DNA from: Pomphorhynchus laevis | Taxonomy: Eukaryota; Acanthocephala; Palaeacanthocephala; Echinorhynchida; Pomphorhynchidae | Assembly: GCA_012934845.2 (NCBI GenBank) | Contig: WNNJ02001248.1 | Coordinates: 1-64,000, forward strand | Length of the DNA stretch: 64,000 nt | Direction: 5' to 3' | Shown: positions 51,698 to 61,496 of the stretch, in pieces | Numbering within the stretch: the stretch's first letter is position 1 | Layout: each line of letters starts with the position of its first letter | Program-made: the position numbers and the translations under genes | Notes under the pieces: generated by a model | The model's database searches: none | Seen by the model: only the letters and a program-made list of their open reading frames with translations | What the model was told of the DNA's origin: nothing

Positions 51698-54652
51698 TTA
51701 TTCTTCATTGATTAAACATAAATCCCTTTGAGGACGATTTATAGCTGATCGAGCTCCACGGACACATCGAGAAGTCATCTTTGCAAGGATAACGCTGATG
51801 CCACTACGTAATCTGCTTATTTCATCGTTGTATGAGCTGTTATGACTCCTTGCCATGGAGCCCGCGATTCTCTTTAACAGGATTGCCGCTTCCGTACCCG
51901 CCCCTCCGAGCATCGAAAATACTACGGGAATAAATGACGCATGCTCTATGCTATTTACTCTCTCAAGATACTTCCTTTTCTTCCTTAGTTCATGATATTC
52001 GAAGCATGGTCCGATACTCTTACTGGAGTTAGAGGGAGCGTATGCGTTGAACACGCAGATATCAAGGAAAGTACACTCCGTTCTGTCTCCAAAGATTCCG
52101 GAACATGATATGTCAAGTCTCGCTTCACGATCAATAGTTGTACCGTAATTTTGGAAGCATATTTCATCATGCAGAGGGGATAGTTTTGGCTCGATTGCTA
52201 CGTTACGACAACATTCAGATAATCTATTCGCTAGAAAATCACGGACGGCATCGTGTCTCATTGATGGCAAGCCGCCTAAAGGGCACGAGAAAGTGTGTGA
52301 TATCGAGTTTTGTTCTTTACATTGGCAGTATTTCGGTGATGAGGGATGGAGAAATCCGTATCTGGTGGCTAGTGCATCTTGAAAGACTGTATTACTTATT
52401 CTGGAAGAATAACTGTTTGTTGGGTATGTTGACAACCACGAAGATGATCCAGATACTGATGCATGCTCGATGGCATTCTTGAGAGTAGGGTCGACCTGAT
52501 TTATAATGTCATTGCGATTCATCCTTTCCGCTTTTAAACGGTTAGCACGAATTTCTTTACATAATCTGTTTTGATTATTTATTAGATCTAGCCCCGTAAC
52601 GTCTCCTAAACATGGCTCGCACACCATACGTGAAGCGTTATATTCTTGGTCTACTGAACGCATAGGGTCTTTAACGCCGATACCACCATCTCTCAAAGTC
52701 ATGTTAAACACCCTCCATAGAACTTCATTTGTTTCAATGTCAATTCCAGTTAATTCAGTTATCATCGATCTTATCGATTGTACCAGCGCCTCAAACCACT
52801 CAATCGAGCAATGGCATGACCGTTGCATATGTATCCATTTTTGTTGAAGAGATCTTATGAGAGCAACGAAAGCAATCTGTAGCTCTGAACGACCGATTTG
52901 TGTGAGACGAGTAACTGTCTCGATCAACGAACGTACATCAGATTGAATATGCTCTTTTACAAAGTCATCCTTTCCAATGGGAGACCCCAACATAGACACG
53001 CCATCCATGTCAACAGAAATTTGAAGATCATCAAATAAAGCGTGGAGCGTTTCAGCTATACATCCATTTCCGTATAGTCGACATTTCGCCGGATTAACGA
53101 AGAAACCATATGACGGTCCAATTTTTCGTAGCAGTTCAAACGCCATCTTCACTGTATCAGGATCACCCACCATATTGCCGTCATCAGCATACCAGCATTG
53201 GAGCACATCAGGATACTCCGCAGATATCTTTTGTATCATAGGAAGTGTAGCTGCAGCATAAGCAGACATCGATAAAACATCTCCCTGTGTAAATCCTTCT
53301 TGGGAGAGTATGATTTCATTCCCAATTGTCAATGATGTCGGATTTCTATAGAGGTTTGACAGAACATTCGATAGCGCTGGGCATATTTGTGGCATGTTGG
53401 CCAGGGCAGTTTTTCTGTTGATTCGATTAAATGCATTATCTGCATCAATAGTCAAGACCACCGAATTTGGTTTACTCGATAACAAATCACGTAAGGCATG
53501 GACTACACATTCAGTACCTGCGCGCTGACCAGCACAAAACTGTGTTTTACCGCATATCTGTTGTAGCTGTGGCCGTGCAACATCAAGTATGACTTTCGAT
53601 ACGATACGTCTTGAGACATCACCTATTCCAATTGGACGCACACCTGGATTCTTACTTAATGCAATAAGGCGGCTTGTCGTAAAAGCTTTGATCGACTCAT
53701 CAGAAACTTCCTTAGTAGCGATTCGTTGAGCAAACAATGCTAGCGCGTCCGCTAATTTTTGTGACTCCGTACCGAAATTCGAAAGCATTTCGGTCCATGC
53801 TTTTGCGTCCATTCCAGAAGGTCCTGCACTACCCTTTGTTCTCTTAGCAGCCTCAATTATTTTTGATCCGTCAATACTCTCGAAAGCAACTTGGTTGAAG
53901 TCATGTATTTCGGTTATTGGTTGAGTGACTAGTGCTTCCTCATGTATGTCAGCTGGTTGTGGATGCTTATCAATAAGTATCTGTCTCACTGATTTACCAC
54001 ATGTTAAATTATCCAGGCCCATTGGCACGCCTTGTCCATACTCTGTCTTGATTAATTTCATCGCTGCCGTTATCTTACCATTGAGAACAAACTTCCGAAA
54101 TAGCTTCGTTGTATCGTTGGTTATATTGTTGTGTGATTTTTTTACGTCAAGGCGCTGGAGATATCTAGCTTCGTTTAGTAGAGATGAGATGTCTCCAGAG
54201 GACCAGCTAGCGAGACGTCTTGCTAATAAAGCCTTGAGCTTTCGCGTATTCGAATATCCACTACGTTGTAGAACTAATTGACAAAGTGATATTGCACGTA
54301 TGAGTGAATCCGTGTTTGATGATGCTCCCTCATATATTCGAGTAAGTTCAGCGATGAAAATTTTCGATTCAGAACAACGTGGCAATCGAAACAGATTAGG
54401 TTTCCATAGAATTACCTCATCGTACACTTCATCCATTTGGACAGCCTTTTTGGTTGGAACGTCGGCAGACTCTGTGAAAATAAGGACATTATCGCCCTCT
54501 AGTGTAGGTACTTCTAGTCGATTTGAGCAGTTCCTAGCAAGGCAGTCCATACACGATTTTCCAGACCTTGCGCATTTACACCCCTTGCAGCGTGCCGCTT
54601 GGCCATTGCATGTACAGCATCTGGGCATATCAGCAGGCTTTCCCCGAGGCAT
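51698..54652 (-). CDS. E3 protein: CXC-like cysteine cluster, RT, CCHC knuckle, PD-(D/E)XK-like nuclease
   Basis: 984 residues, ATG MPRGKPADMP (E2 also starts MPKGKPA). Residues 12-42: nine cysteines, CCTCNG, RCKGCKCARSGKSCMDC, NCSN, like one CXC (tesmin/TSO1) DNA-binding repeat. 276-280 AGPSG; 338-352 VRPIGIGDVSRRIVS; 402-408 IDADNAF (RT motif A); 454-458 FTQGD (motif B); 488-491 YADD (motif C); 556-560 GSPIG. 776-790 is C-x-C-x7-H-x3-C. 844-892 reads ARLDISC, TFLDICVFNAYAPS, YHELRKKRKY, fitting D847, D864 and Lys 891/892 of a restriction-like endonuclease. Knuckle plus nuclease after the RT is the layout of R2/RLE-type LINEs; no APE domain. The RT resembles, from memory, abundant elements in cnidarians and sponges. 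The clade is not settled by eye. No lesion seen; it may be active. Confidence 0.85.
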   Translation of the reverse strand: MPRGKPADMPRCCTCNGQAARCKGCKCARSGKSCMDCLARNCSNRLEVPTLEGDNVLIFTESADVPTKKAVQMDEVYDEVILWKPNLFRLPRCSESKIFIAELTRIYEGASSNTDSLIRAISLCQLVLQRSGYSNTRKLKALLARRLASWSSGDISSLLNEARYLQRLDVKKSHNNITNDTTKLFRKFVLNGKITAAMKLIKTEYGQGVPMGLDNLTCGKSVRQILIDKHPQPADIHEEALVTQPITEIHDFNQVAFESIDGSKIIEAAKRTKGSAGPSGMDAKAWTEMLSNFGTESQKLADALALFAQRIATKEVSDESIKAFTTSRLIALSKNPGVRPIGIGDVSRRIVSKVILDVARPQLQQICGKTQFCAGQRAGTECVVHALRDLLSSKPNSVVLTIDADNAFNRINRKTALANMPQICPALSNVLSNLYRNPTSLTIGNEIILSQEGFTQGDVLSMSAYAAATLPMIQKISAEYPDVLQCWYADDGNMVGDPDTVKMAFELLRKIGPSYGFFVNPAKCRLYGNGCIAETLHALFDDLQISVDMDGVSMLGSPIGKDDFVKEHIQSDVRSLIETVTRLTQIGRSELQIAFVALIRSLQQKWIHMQRSCHCSIEWFEALVQSIRSMITELTGIDIETNEVLWRVFNMTLRDGGIGVKDPMRSVDQEYNASRMVCEPCLGDVTGLDLINNQNRLCKEIRANRLKAERMNRNDIINQVDPTLKNAIEHASVSGSSSWLSTYPTNSYSSRISNTVFQDALATRYGFLHPSSPKYCQCKEQNSISHTFSCPLGGLPSMRHDAVRDFLANRLSECCRNVAIEPKLSPLHDEICFQNYGTTIDREARLDISCSGIFGDRTECTFLDICVFNAYAPSNSSKSIGPCFEYHELRKKRKYLERVNSIEHASFIPVVFSMLGGAGTEAAILLKRIAGSMARSHNSSYNDEISRLRSGISVILAKMTSRCVRGARSAINRPQRDLCLINEE

Positions 54653-54659
54653 GTGTTAT

Positions 54660-55003
54660 GTTTTTCTGTAAACTGATATTTCTCGTTGGGTTTATCGTTG
54701 GGTTATGTTGTAAGTAGTTGTTAGTTAGCAGCAATGTCCAATTACTATGGACATTACAATGTCCAATTAGTTAGCAGCAATGTCCAACAACAAAGTAGTT
54801 GTTAGTTAGCAGCAATGTCTCATTGACGAAGTTTTTCTGTAAACTGATATTTCTCGTTGGGTTTATCGTTGGGTTATGTTGTAAGTAGTTGTTAGTTAGC
54901 AGCAATGTCCAATTACTATTGGACATTACAATGTCCAATTAGTTAGCAGCAATGTCCAACAACAAAGTAGTTGTTAGTTAGCAGCAATGTCTCATTTACG
55001 AAA
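54660..55003 (-). repeat. Two 171-bp tandem units in E3 5' UTR
   Basis: Unit 1 starts at 54660 and unit 2 at 54831 (GTTTTTCTGTAAACTGATAT), about 171-172 bp each, differing at only a few bases. Each holds AGTAGTTGTTAGTTAGCAGC twice and a palindrome around GGACATTACAATGTCC. They lie immediately upstream of the ATG, like the 5' monomers of rodent L1. Confidence 0.9.
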
Positions 55004-55010
55004 TTTTCAT

Positions 55011-55330
55011 TTAAAAGTCGTATTTTCAAGGTAGCACATCCCCCATTTATATATTTCATGGAAGAAAACAATGATTTACGATGTTGCCTAGACAGTAAAA
55101 CAAACTAATACGATGACAAGATGCTTAAAACGAGCAATAACAACCCATATTATTAGAATAATGCATTTGCGTAATAGCAAAATAGTATTACGTTTGATCG
55201 TTTCCACGTTTATTTTTATTCACAACTACTACAAATACAACGAATGACCTTAAATTTCGTTTATTCTCTCTGAATTCGCATATTCACACTTGATTCGTCA
55301 CCGTTACTAGTCGTTATCCAGCTGTCCATA
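55011..55330. other. Spacer, no gene recognised
   Basis: AT-rich. It shares AACCCATATTATTAGAAT and AATAATGCATTTGCGTAAT (55139-55175) with 60295-60380 on the far side of D1, so it may be part of the sequence into which D1 was inserted. Confidence 0.5.
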
Positions 55331-55351
55331 TTATTATTATTATAGTGTACA

Positions 55352-55837
55352 CCCAAATCGATCAAACCTTTCGATCACCCAAATCGAAAGGGGATCGTTT
55401 ATACCCTTCATCCTATCTGCGTCTGGAGGTCTGGGAAAATGTGCACTTTCGGCCTTGCAGCGGATCGCACAACTCATTACAATAAACAACGATCAGATTT
55501 CGTACAGCCAACACATACAGCGAATCAAAACAAGATTGAGTATAGCCATATGCCGTGCATCCTCTTTGTGCATAAGGGGCTTCCGATCCAGCAAGGGGCA
55601 TCCCGTATACTCAGCAGACAACCATCAAGCTGATACAATATCCAAAAAGACATCTAATCGCCAAGCTACAGATAGCCCGAATCCGTCGAACAATGCTCGA
55701 GCGATCCGATGGAATGATGAAGACGGCGGCACGTTGTGTACCTCCCTTGTGGATCTAAAGTAACAAAAAAAATATTCTGGAATTTAATTAACCTGGCCCA
55801 TTTGCGGGAACCTGTTTTTCTGTACAAATAAATCTAG
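55352..55837 (+). mobile_element. Family E copy E4, 5'-truncated, with 14-bp target duplication
   Basis: 486 bp. 55455-55620 reads LQRIAQLITINNDQISYSQH, RLSIAICRASSLCIRGFRS, which aligns with E3 residues 926-970 (LKRIAGSMARSHNSSYND, CVRGARSA). GGCCCATTTGCGGGAACC is at 55795-55812. TATTATAGTGTACA flanks it at 55338-55351 and 55838-55851. The D1 tail is continuous once E4 is set aside. Its 5' end holds CCTTTCGAT/ATCGAAAGG. Confidence 0.85.
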
Positions 55838-55905
55838 TATTATAGTGTACAGGTTACTAGCCGCAAATGGCTGTTTCAACTGTTCACAAATTACATTTTA
55901 AAATA

Positions 55906-58890
55906 TCAATTAAAATACATCCACGAATCCAAATTAGAGTTCACAATCCACTTCAGCAGCATCTTCTTGAAGTGTCTATTGCTAGTAGCATTGACGACGT
56001 CTTCAGGCAGCGAATTCCAAACATTCAATGCGCGGTGGGAAAGCCTACTCACACTCCTTATTTTGCCATGGGGGAATTTAAATAACGTAAGGGAGTGACC
56101 TCTGCGACGCGAATTTCTCAATTTTATCGAATTGGATGGGAACCCCTCTTTTCCACGAACCAAATGCCACATCGCTACAAGATCTAAATATAGTAGCCTC
56201 TGGGCCGTTGAAGGCATTTTTAAGCAAGCTAGGCGCTCATTGTAAGAATAAAGAGATGTAATGCAAAGTTTGGTTCCTCTACGTAAAATCGACTCGGTCT
56301 TTTTCATCTCAGCCTTGGTGGATGGAAAAGTTGATGCGATGCAGTATTCCACATGCGGACGGACTAACGCACAGTAGAGATGCTTAAATAATTTTGGATG
56401 CAGCTTACTAAATGTGTTCTTAATACAATACAAGGCCTTCATGGCTTTACCGTAGATATAATCGGTATTCGGTCGTGTTTTAAGGTCGTTATTCAAAATA
56501 ATCCCTAGGTCTCTATGAACAAAAATGTTGTGAAGCTTATAACATCCTAAATAGAATTCATGATCAGATTTACATTTGCCGAGTTTCATATGAACGCACT
56601 TATCTACATTTATGGTCATACCGGTAGCACTGCTCCAGTCGTAGATTGTCTGGAGATCATGTTGTAGATGCCGGCCATCAGGATCTGAGATGCTATCGCA
56701 CCACACTTTCACATCGTCTGCGAATGCCAGGCAGGGACTGTTTATGCGTAACAGAAGATCATTGAGAAATATAATAAAAAGCAAGGGACCAAGGACTGTA
56801 CCTTGCGGAACTCCGGATTTAACTAACCTAGTAGAAGACATGCTATTGCCAACCCTCACCTGAAATGATCTCCCGTCCAAAAAATCACGAATCCAATTGC
56901 ATAACATGGAGGATACTCCGTAGTGTGCTAACAACCTAATCATCCCATCATGAGGGACGCGATCGAAGGCTTTCGAAAAATCAATAAAGATTATATCGAG
57001 TGAGCTACCAAAACTTAACGACTGGGTCCAAGTTTCGCGCGCGGTAAGCAAGTTCGTCAAACAAGAACGGGAGTGACGAAAACCATGTTGAGCGGACGAT
57101 AGTATACCAAGAGAGACAAGATGATCGTAGACTCTAGTGCTGATGGCGCGTTCGAGAACTTTGCACAGAGAAGAGGTTAAGCTTATTGGCCTATAATCTC
57201 CACAGGATGATGCAAAAAATTTTTTGGGAATAGGAACAACGGTTGCAGTTTTCCAATCTTCTGGGACACTGCCAGTGGCCAGAATTTTATCAAAGATAAT
57301 AGTCAGGAATGGTGCCAGGTAACTCGATAAAGCTTTGAGCAGGTATGGGGAGATGTCATCGGGGCCAGCTGCGCTAAAAGGACGAATATTATTGAGATAA
57401 TCTTGAATTTCAGTAACGCAAATTGGCCGGGATTCATTACGCGGAGGGATAGAGCACCCGTACCATATCATATGAGAATCGCAATGTGGTAAAGTGGATA
57501 AAGAGAACGAGGATGCGAAGGTCTCAGCTATATCAGTTTCATTTGTAACCAAGCCACATTCAGAGTGCACATGCTTGATTGCAGAGTTGAGCGTTCCGTT
57601 TTGCCGAGCATATGACCAAAATAGCTTGGGGTTGCGATTAACTTCCTTGATGATTGTAGATTCGAATTTATCACGTTTTAACGTTTTCATACGAGTACAG
57701 ACGTTCCTAAGATACCTATAAATGTTGGCGTAATACGGAAGCGAACGAGATAACTTCCAAAGACGATTTCGTACTCGCAACATCAATCTCAGGTCCTTAT
57801 CGAACCAAACAGGATATTTAGTATTTGGCGAGATGATACGCTTTGGTGCAAACACGTCAGAAATACCTAAAAGGTAATCCCCAATCACTTTTAGTGAGAC
57901 TTCTTTAGTATTTGTTAAAGATAGTGGACGACGTTGACAGAAAGATAAAATTTGCTCATCAAGCACTTTTGACCAAACCCGTTTTACGATGGGAGCCGTA
58001 AAATGGCGGAATTTAAAGTTTGGGGTGACCTGTAGTGATAGCACGCAGTGGTCAGAGTTACCTATCGGTGGAAGATAATCCACTCGAGCTATGTCTTCAA
58101 GACGTTTGGAAAAAACCAAGTCAAGTATAGTATCATTATTATGGGAAGAAAATCGTGTGGGCTCTTGAATGTGTTGTACTAGTAAGAGTTCATCAGCGAG
58201 GAAGTGGAAGATTTCTCTTTCTACGACGGTGCCATCATCAAATATTGTTTGCCGCCAATCTGATCTAGGTAGGTTGAAGTCTCCTAGAAGAAGGAAATGA
58301 GAACTGATACTTATCGATCGCAATACTGACTTCAGAAGATTACAATCAGTGATCATAGAAGGTGAGCGATATACAACGCAGAGACTGATACCAACACGAT
58401 CATACCCAATATGAAAGGTAATACTCTCGAACGAGCCTTGCGGATCACAAACTTGATCGATGCCAGAAATTAGCAAATGGTCTCGAACGTACACTGCAAC
58501 ACCGCCCCCTCGCATACTGGACCTCCTGTCCCCTCGAAGTAGACGATAACCTGGAATATTTACAGTGGCATCCAAGATGTGTTCATGTAGCCATGACTCA
58601 CTAACACAGAATATATCATACGCATTAACCTCAACATGGTATCGAAGCTCTACAAGTTGTGCAGGAAGACTTCGTAAATTTGAATAACCTACCGATAAAT
58701 AGCAACGAGTTGCATTGGAATCCTTTTTGGTTTTACTAAGGCACGGTCTATCAAATACAATCAGATACCCTAAGGAATGGTCAGTGTTCTCTGAATTTAC
58801 ATGGAAACAGGGGTCCCGACAGTTAAAGGAGCCAACTGTTTCCAACGTACGACAGGACGCCACTCGACAACCCGAAAATCCCGTATGCAT
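55906..58890 (-). CDS. D1 ORF2: APE endonuclease-reverse transcriptase, intact
   Basis: 994 codons. The start at 58890 (MHTGFSGCRV) overlaps the end of ORF1 by 94 bp. Endonuclease, residues about 67-285: N71 (GYSNLRSL), E98 (SESW), Y174 (VVYRSP), D204/N206 (LGDFNLP), D257 (LDLVFS), S279-D280-H281. Linker with PVWFDKDLRLMLRVRNRLW (360-378) and NRNPKLFWSYAR. RT: GPDDISPYLLKAL (509), WKTATVVPIPKK, YRPISLTSSLCKVLE, FIDFSKAFDRVPHDG (D637), SGVPQGTVLGPLLF (692), AFADDVKVW (722-730), HRDLGIIL. The C-terminal tail ends WIVNSNLDSWMYFN. The length and all catalytic residues are as in active Jockey/CR1-type LINEs. Confidence 0.92.
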   Translation of the reverse strand: MHTGFSGCRVASCRTLETVGSFNCRDPCFHVNSENTDHSLGYLIVFDRPCLSKTKKDSNATRCYLSVGYSNLRSLPAQLVELRYHVEVNAYDIFCVSESWLHEHILDATVNIPGYRLLRGDRRSSMRGGGVAVYVRDHLLISGIDQVCDPQGSFESITFHIGYDRVGISLCVVYRSPSMITDCNLLKSVLRSISISSHFLLLGDFNLPRSDWRQTIFDDGTVVEREIFHFLADELLLVQHIQEPTRFSSHNNDTILDLVFSKRLEDIARVDYLPPIGNSDHCVLSLQVTPNFKFRHFTAPIVKRVWSKVLDEQILSFCQRRPLSLTNTKEVSLKVIGDYLLGISDVFAPKRIISPNTKYPVWFDKDLRLMLRVRNRLWKLSRSLPYYANIYRYLRNVCTRMKTLKRDKFESTIIKEVNRNPKLFWSYARQNGTLNSAIKHVHSECGLVTNETDIAETFASSFSLSTLPHCDSHMIWYGCSIPPRNESRPICVTEIQDYLNNIRPFSAAGPDDISPYLLKALSSYLAPFLTIIFDKILATGSVPEDWKTATVVPIPKKFFASSCGDYRPISLTSSLCKVLERAISTRVYDHLVSLGILSSAQHGFRHSRSCLTNLLTARETWTQSLSFGSSLDIIFIDFSKAFDRVPHDGMIRLLAHYGVSSMLCNWIRDFLDGRSFQVRVGNSMSSTRLVKSGVPQGTVLGPLLFIIFLNDLLLRINSPCLAFADDVKVWCDSISDPDGRHLQHDLQTIYDWSSATGMTINVDKCVHMKLGKCKSDHEFYLGCYKLHNIFVHRDLGIILNNDLKTRPNTDYIYGKAMKALYCIKNTFSKLHPKLFKHLYCALVRPHVEYCIASTFPSTKAEMKKTESILRRGTKLCITSLYSYNERLACLKMPSTAQRLLYLDLVAMWHLVRGKEGFPSNSIKLRNSRRRGHSLTLFKFPHGKIRSVSRLSHRALNVWNSLPEDVVNATSNRHFKKMLLKWIVNSNLDSWMYFN

Positions 58891-60014
58891 ATATTAGCCT
58901 CACCTTGAGAAAGCCGGTGTCTCAATTCGATGTTTGCTTTTCGTAATTGTAATCGCTCATCTGGCGAAAGGTCACGAAGGATACGAAATGGCAACCCCCT
59001 AAGACGATATCCACGTGATAACAACATGCGCACATGATCACTAGAGGACAATATCACCTTCAACAGTCTTGGTTTCTCCTGTGTTCTTTTACCAAGCCGA
59101 AATAGCTTCTTCACGTGTATAGACGATGCTAACTCTTCATCACCTTCATGCAATAGATGGGATAATACCTTACGCAAAATAGACACGTCATGGTCCATAT
59201 GTTCCTGTGAGTTTGCGGAATTGGACTCAGTAAGTTCGCTGAATAACACGCCATATGACCTGTCATAATGATGCCGAGTTACCTCAACCGACTTCGCATG
59301 TCGAACTTCACTATTTTCTGTAGTGGAAAAGTTCGATGCTATATGGGTTGGGGATCTGTTGTCTGAAGACGTGCACAAGCTGGACGACGAATTTGCTTGG
59401 ACACTGGTGTCATTGTTGTCGATAATTGGCTTATCACATGGTGCAACATTTATAAGAGCATGCTTTGAATTCAATGAAGTCCGTAAAACACTGTCGCCCA
59501 TCCGGCATTGAGGCTCAACTTCAATGTTGGAACTTGTGGCATTTACTACTGATTTAGGAGGCAAGTAATTTTCTAGCGTAGATGAAATGATGTGCGAATC
59601 GTCATCAGAAACTATCTTAGTAATCGTATATGACCTCTCATGTCCCCTTTTCCACACTCGAGTTGGCGTTGAAGCCACAGAAAGGCTATTATCATGTTGT
59701 GTTTTACTCTGGACGTGAGGGGAGATCTCTAGTTGATCGGCTTGTTTTGTGGTGTCTGTACATGAATTGGTACATTGGTTATTATCATTATCATCGGTAG
59801 GTTTGTTTTGCTCACTCCTCGTAGCCCTTCGTATAACAGCACTGCAAAAGCCGCACATGAATGATCGCAAGTGATATATTTACTGATATTTACTCTTGAC
59901 TTTGACAATGCTCCACACATCACAGTTTGGCGCATCGCAGCCTACTTCTAACTGAGTGTAACAGTCGTCAGATAATGAGTTATTGATTCTGCCCTTCTTA
60001 TATTTTTTGGTCAT
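58797..60014 (-). pseudogene. D1 ORF1, one in-frame stop
   Basis: ATG at 60014 (MTKKYKKGRINNSL). Cys-motif: VGCDAPNCDVWSIVKVKS, then an in-frame TAA at 59880-59882, then LRSFMCGFCSAVIRRA. The stop thus splits the Cys-motif. The remainder is open for about 357 codons: Ser/Thr/Asn-rich linker, DHDVSILRKVLSHLL, RPRLLKVIL-type EKPRLLKVILSSSDHVRMLL, RGLPFRILRDLSPDERLQLRK, ELRHRLSQGEANICIRDFRV. That last block resembles the RNA-binding C-terminal domain of LINE ORF1 proteins. The stop might be a single recent mutation. Confidence 0.75.
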
Positions 60015-60078
60015 TGTAATCGTGAGACAACGAGGTATTCGCTTGTATGTTATTATATTGTTCCGTTTAAGTAATCCT

Positions 60079-60215
60079 GGATTGATCAGGAACATGATTG
60101 ATTGTAAGTAATCCTGGATTGATCAGGAACTGGATTGATTGTAATTAATCGTAAAATGCTTCCCAAGTAAAATATGTTTCGTTGTATGTTATTTATTGTA
60201 AGAGTTTCAATAACC
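60079..60215 (-). promoter_or_regulatory. D1 5' UTR leader and repeat
   Basis: On the plus strand GGATTGATCAGGAAC occurs at 60079-60093 and 60116-60130 (spacing 37); on the element strand this is GTTCCTGATCAATCC, matching AGTTCCAGATCAATCC of A3. TTACAATAAATAACATACAA (60183-60202, minus) matches A2. Confidence 0.65.
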
Positions 60216-60320
60216 AAGACTTGTTTTAATGTCCGGACAATATTGGGACATCGCAATGTTTCAAATACATACCTCGTATAATTATTACGCAAATAATGCA
60301 TTTGCGTAATGCATTATTAG

Positions 60321-60393
60321 AATGTGTTATTATCAACCCATAATAACACATTATTATCAACCCATATTATTAGAATGTAAATAATAATATGGG
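60321..60393. repeat. Two perfect inverted repeats
   Basis: AATGTGTTATTAT/ATAATAACACATT (60321-60333, 60340-60352; loop CAACCC) and CCCATATTATT/AATAATATGGG (60361-60371, 60383-60393). They lie between D1 and G in non-coding AT-rich sequence. Confidence 0.85.
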
Positions 60394-60430
60394 TGGGTAC
60401 AAGATGTGTGGCCTTGCGTAATATTATTAT

Positions 60431-61496
60431 TACTCGAATGTCAGCGAGCGTAGCTCAATAGACACCTTCACAATTTAAAATATAAAAAGGAAACTAACAA
60501 CAAAGTAATTAAAAATTAGTCAGTTTCTTCAAAGTAGATACAAATCCACGTCTGCTTGTTTGCTTTACCACTTCCGCCGGTAAACTGTTCCAAGCTGGAA
60601 TGACACGCACGGCAAAATTAATGCTTCTATTTTTTACACCAGTGTTTACGTTGTAACATAAGTGGATGACCACGTAATCTTGAGTCATTTCGCATACGAA
60701 ATAGACTTCTAACGGGATTATCAGGATTGCTTATCGCCCGCCACACTACAACCAGGTCATTTAGTGCTCGAAATGAAGATAATGAATGCATATTAAGGCG
60801 ACTTAACCGTTCCTTATAAGTAAGGTTATGAAGGCCCGCTACCCGTTTAGAAGAACGTCGCAATACCTGTTCAATACGAAACTCTTCCGATTTGTTAACT
60901 GGGTATGATGCTAAAAACAATAGTTAAGAACATTTAAACAGAGAGTAGTGAATAACAGTTTAAATGACTCAATTTCTAATTTACTAAAACATCTGGAAAT
61001 CATACCGGAAATTCGAGTTGCTCTAGCACATATTTGCTCCGTATTTTTCCTAGTGCCTAGATCATCCGAAACGCCGCCGCCCAAGTCTCTATATTGATGA
61101 ACCATAGGAATTGGTTAAGTTAATTGAGTAGCTGGTTGTCGAAAACTTATTCCCTATGTGCATGACTGCACATTTTGTCACATTAATACTTAAAAAGTTC
61201 TAAGCTGACCAATACGTCAATGTATCGAGATCAGAATGTAACATTTGTCGGTCAAGGTCATTAACAACACAGCGATAGACCTTAAGATCATCGGCGTACA
61301 ACAACGTTTTTGACAGCAGTAATGATGGGAGTTCGTTAATATATATATTAAATAAAATTGGTCCTAAAATCGATCCTTGTTGTACACCACTACATATATA
61401 AGTCCAATCTGACAAAGTCCCACTTACTCTGACTGCTGCAGTTCTATCTAATAAATACGCACGAATCCAATTAATAATTACAGAATCAAAGTGAAA
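60431..61496 (-). mobile_element. LINE-G, 3' half of RT
   Basis: 61415-61200: CSGVQQGSILGPILFNIYIN, LLYADDLKVYRCV (catalytic ADD kept). 61105-60911: HQYRDLGGGVSDDLGTRKN, ATRISGMISRCFS. 60920-60627: SYPVNKSEEFRIEQVLRRSSKRV, LRGHPLMLQRKH. There are frame changes near 61190 and 60915. It belongs with F by the C-terminal tail. It ends in a (TAA)-like tail near 60431. Its 5' part is cut by A7. Confidence 0.8.

Larger units (their letters stand above)
51567..55010 (-). mobile_element. Family E copy E3, intact coding region
   Basis: The best copy of the RLE-like family: a two-unit tandem repeat in the 5' UTR (54660-55003), one ORF of 984 codons, and a 3' UTR of about 100 bp with the GGCCC hairpin (51615-51632). 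It follows the (AAT)n tail of C2 directly. The exact 5' boundary is uncertain. Confidence 0.85.
55331..60240 (-). mobile_element. LINE-D copy D1, full length, with E4 in its 3' tail
   Basis: Order on the minus strand: leader (60181-60215) with a 37-bp-spaced repeat (60079-60130), ORF1, ORF2, 3' UTR with AGCC-ATTTGC-GGCT hairpin (55859-55872), TAACCTGTACACTATAATA, then E4 (55352-55837), then the end of the tail at 55331-55351. ORF2 is open; ORF1 has one stop. It is the most complete CR1/Jockey-like copy in the window. Confidence 0.9.

Noticed and set aside
53925-54671. Plus-strand ORFs opposite E3
   Set aside because: Antisense to an intact 984-codon ORF, no recognisable domain.
55413-55763. 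Novel small gene at 55455-55763
   Set aside because: Its sequence aligns with the C-terminus of family E; it is the 5'-truncated copy E4.
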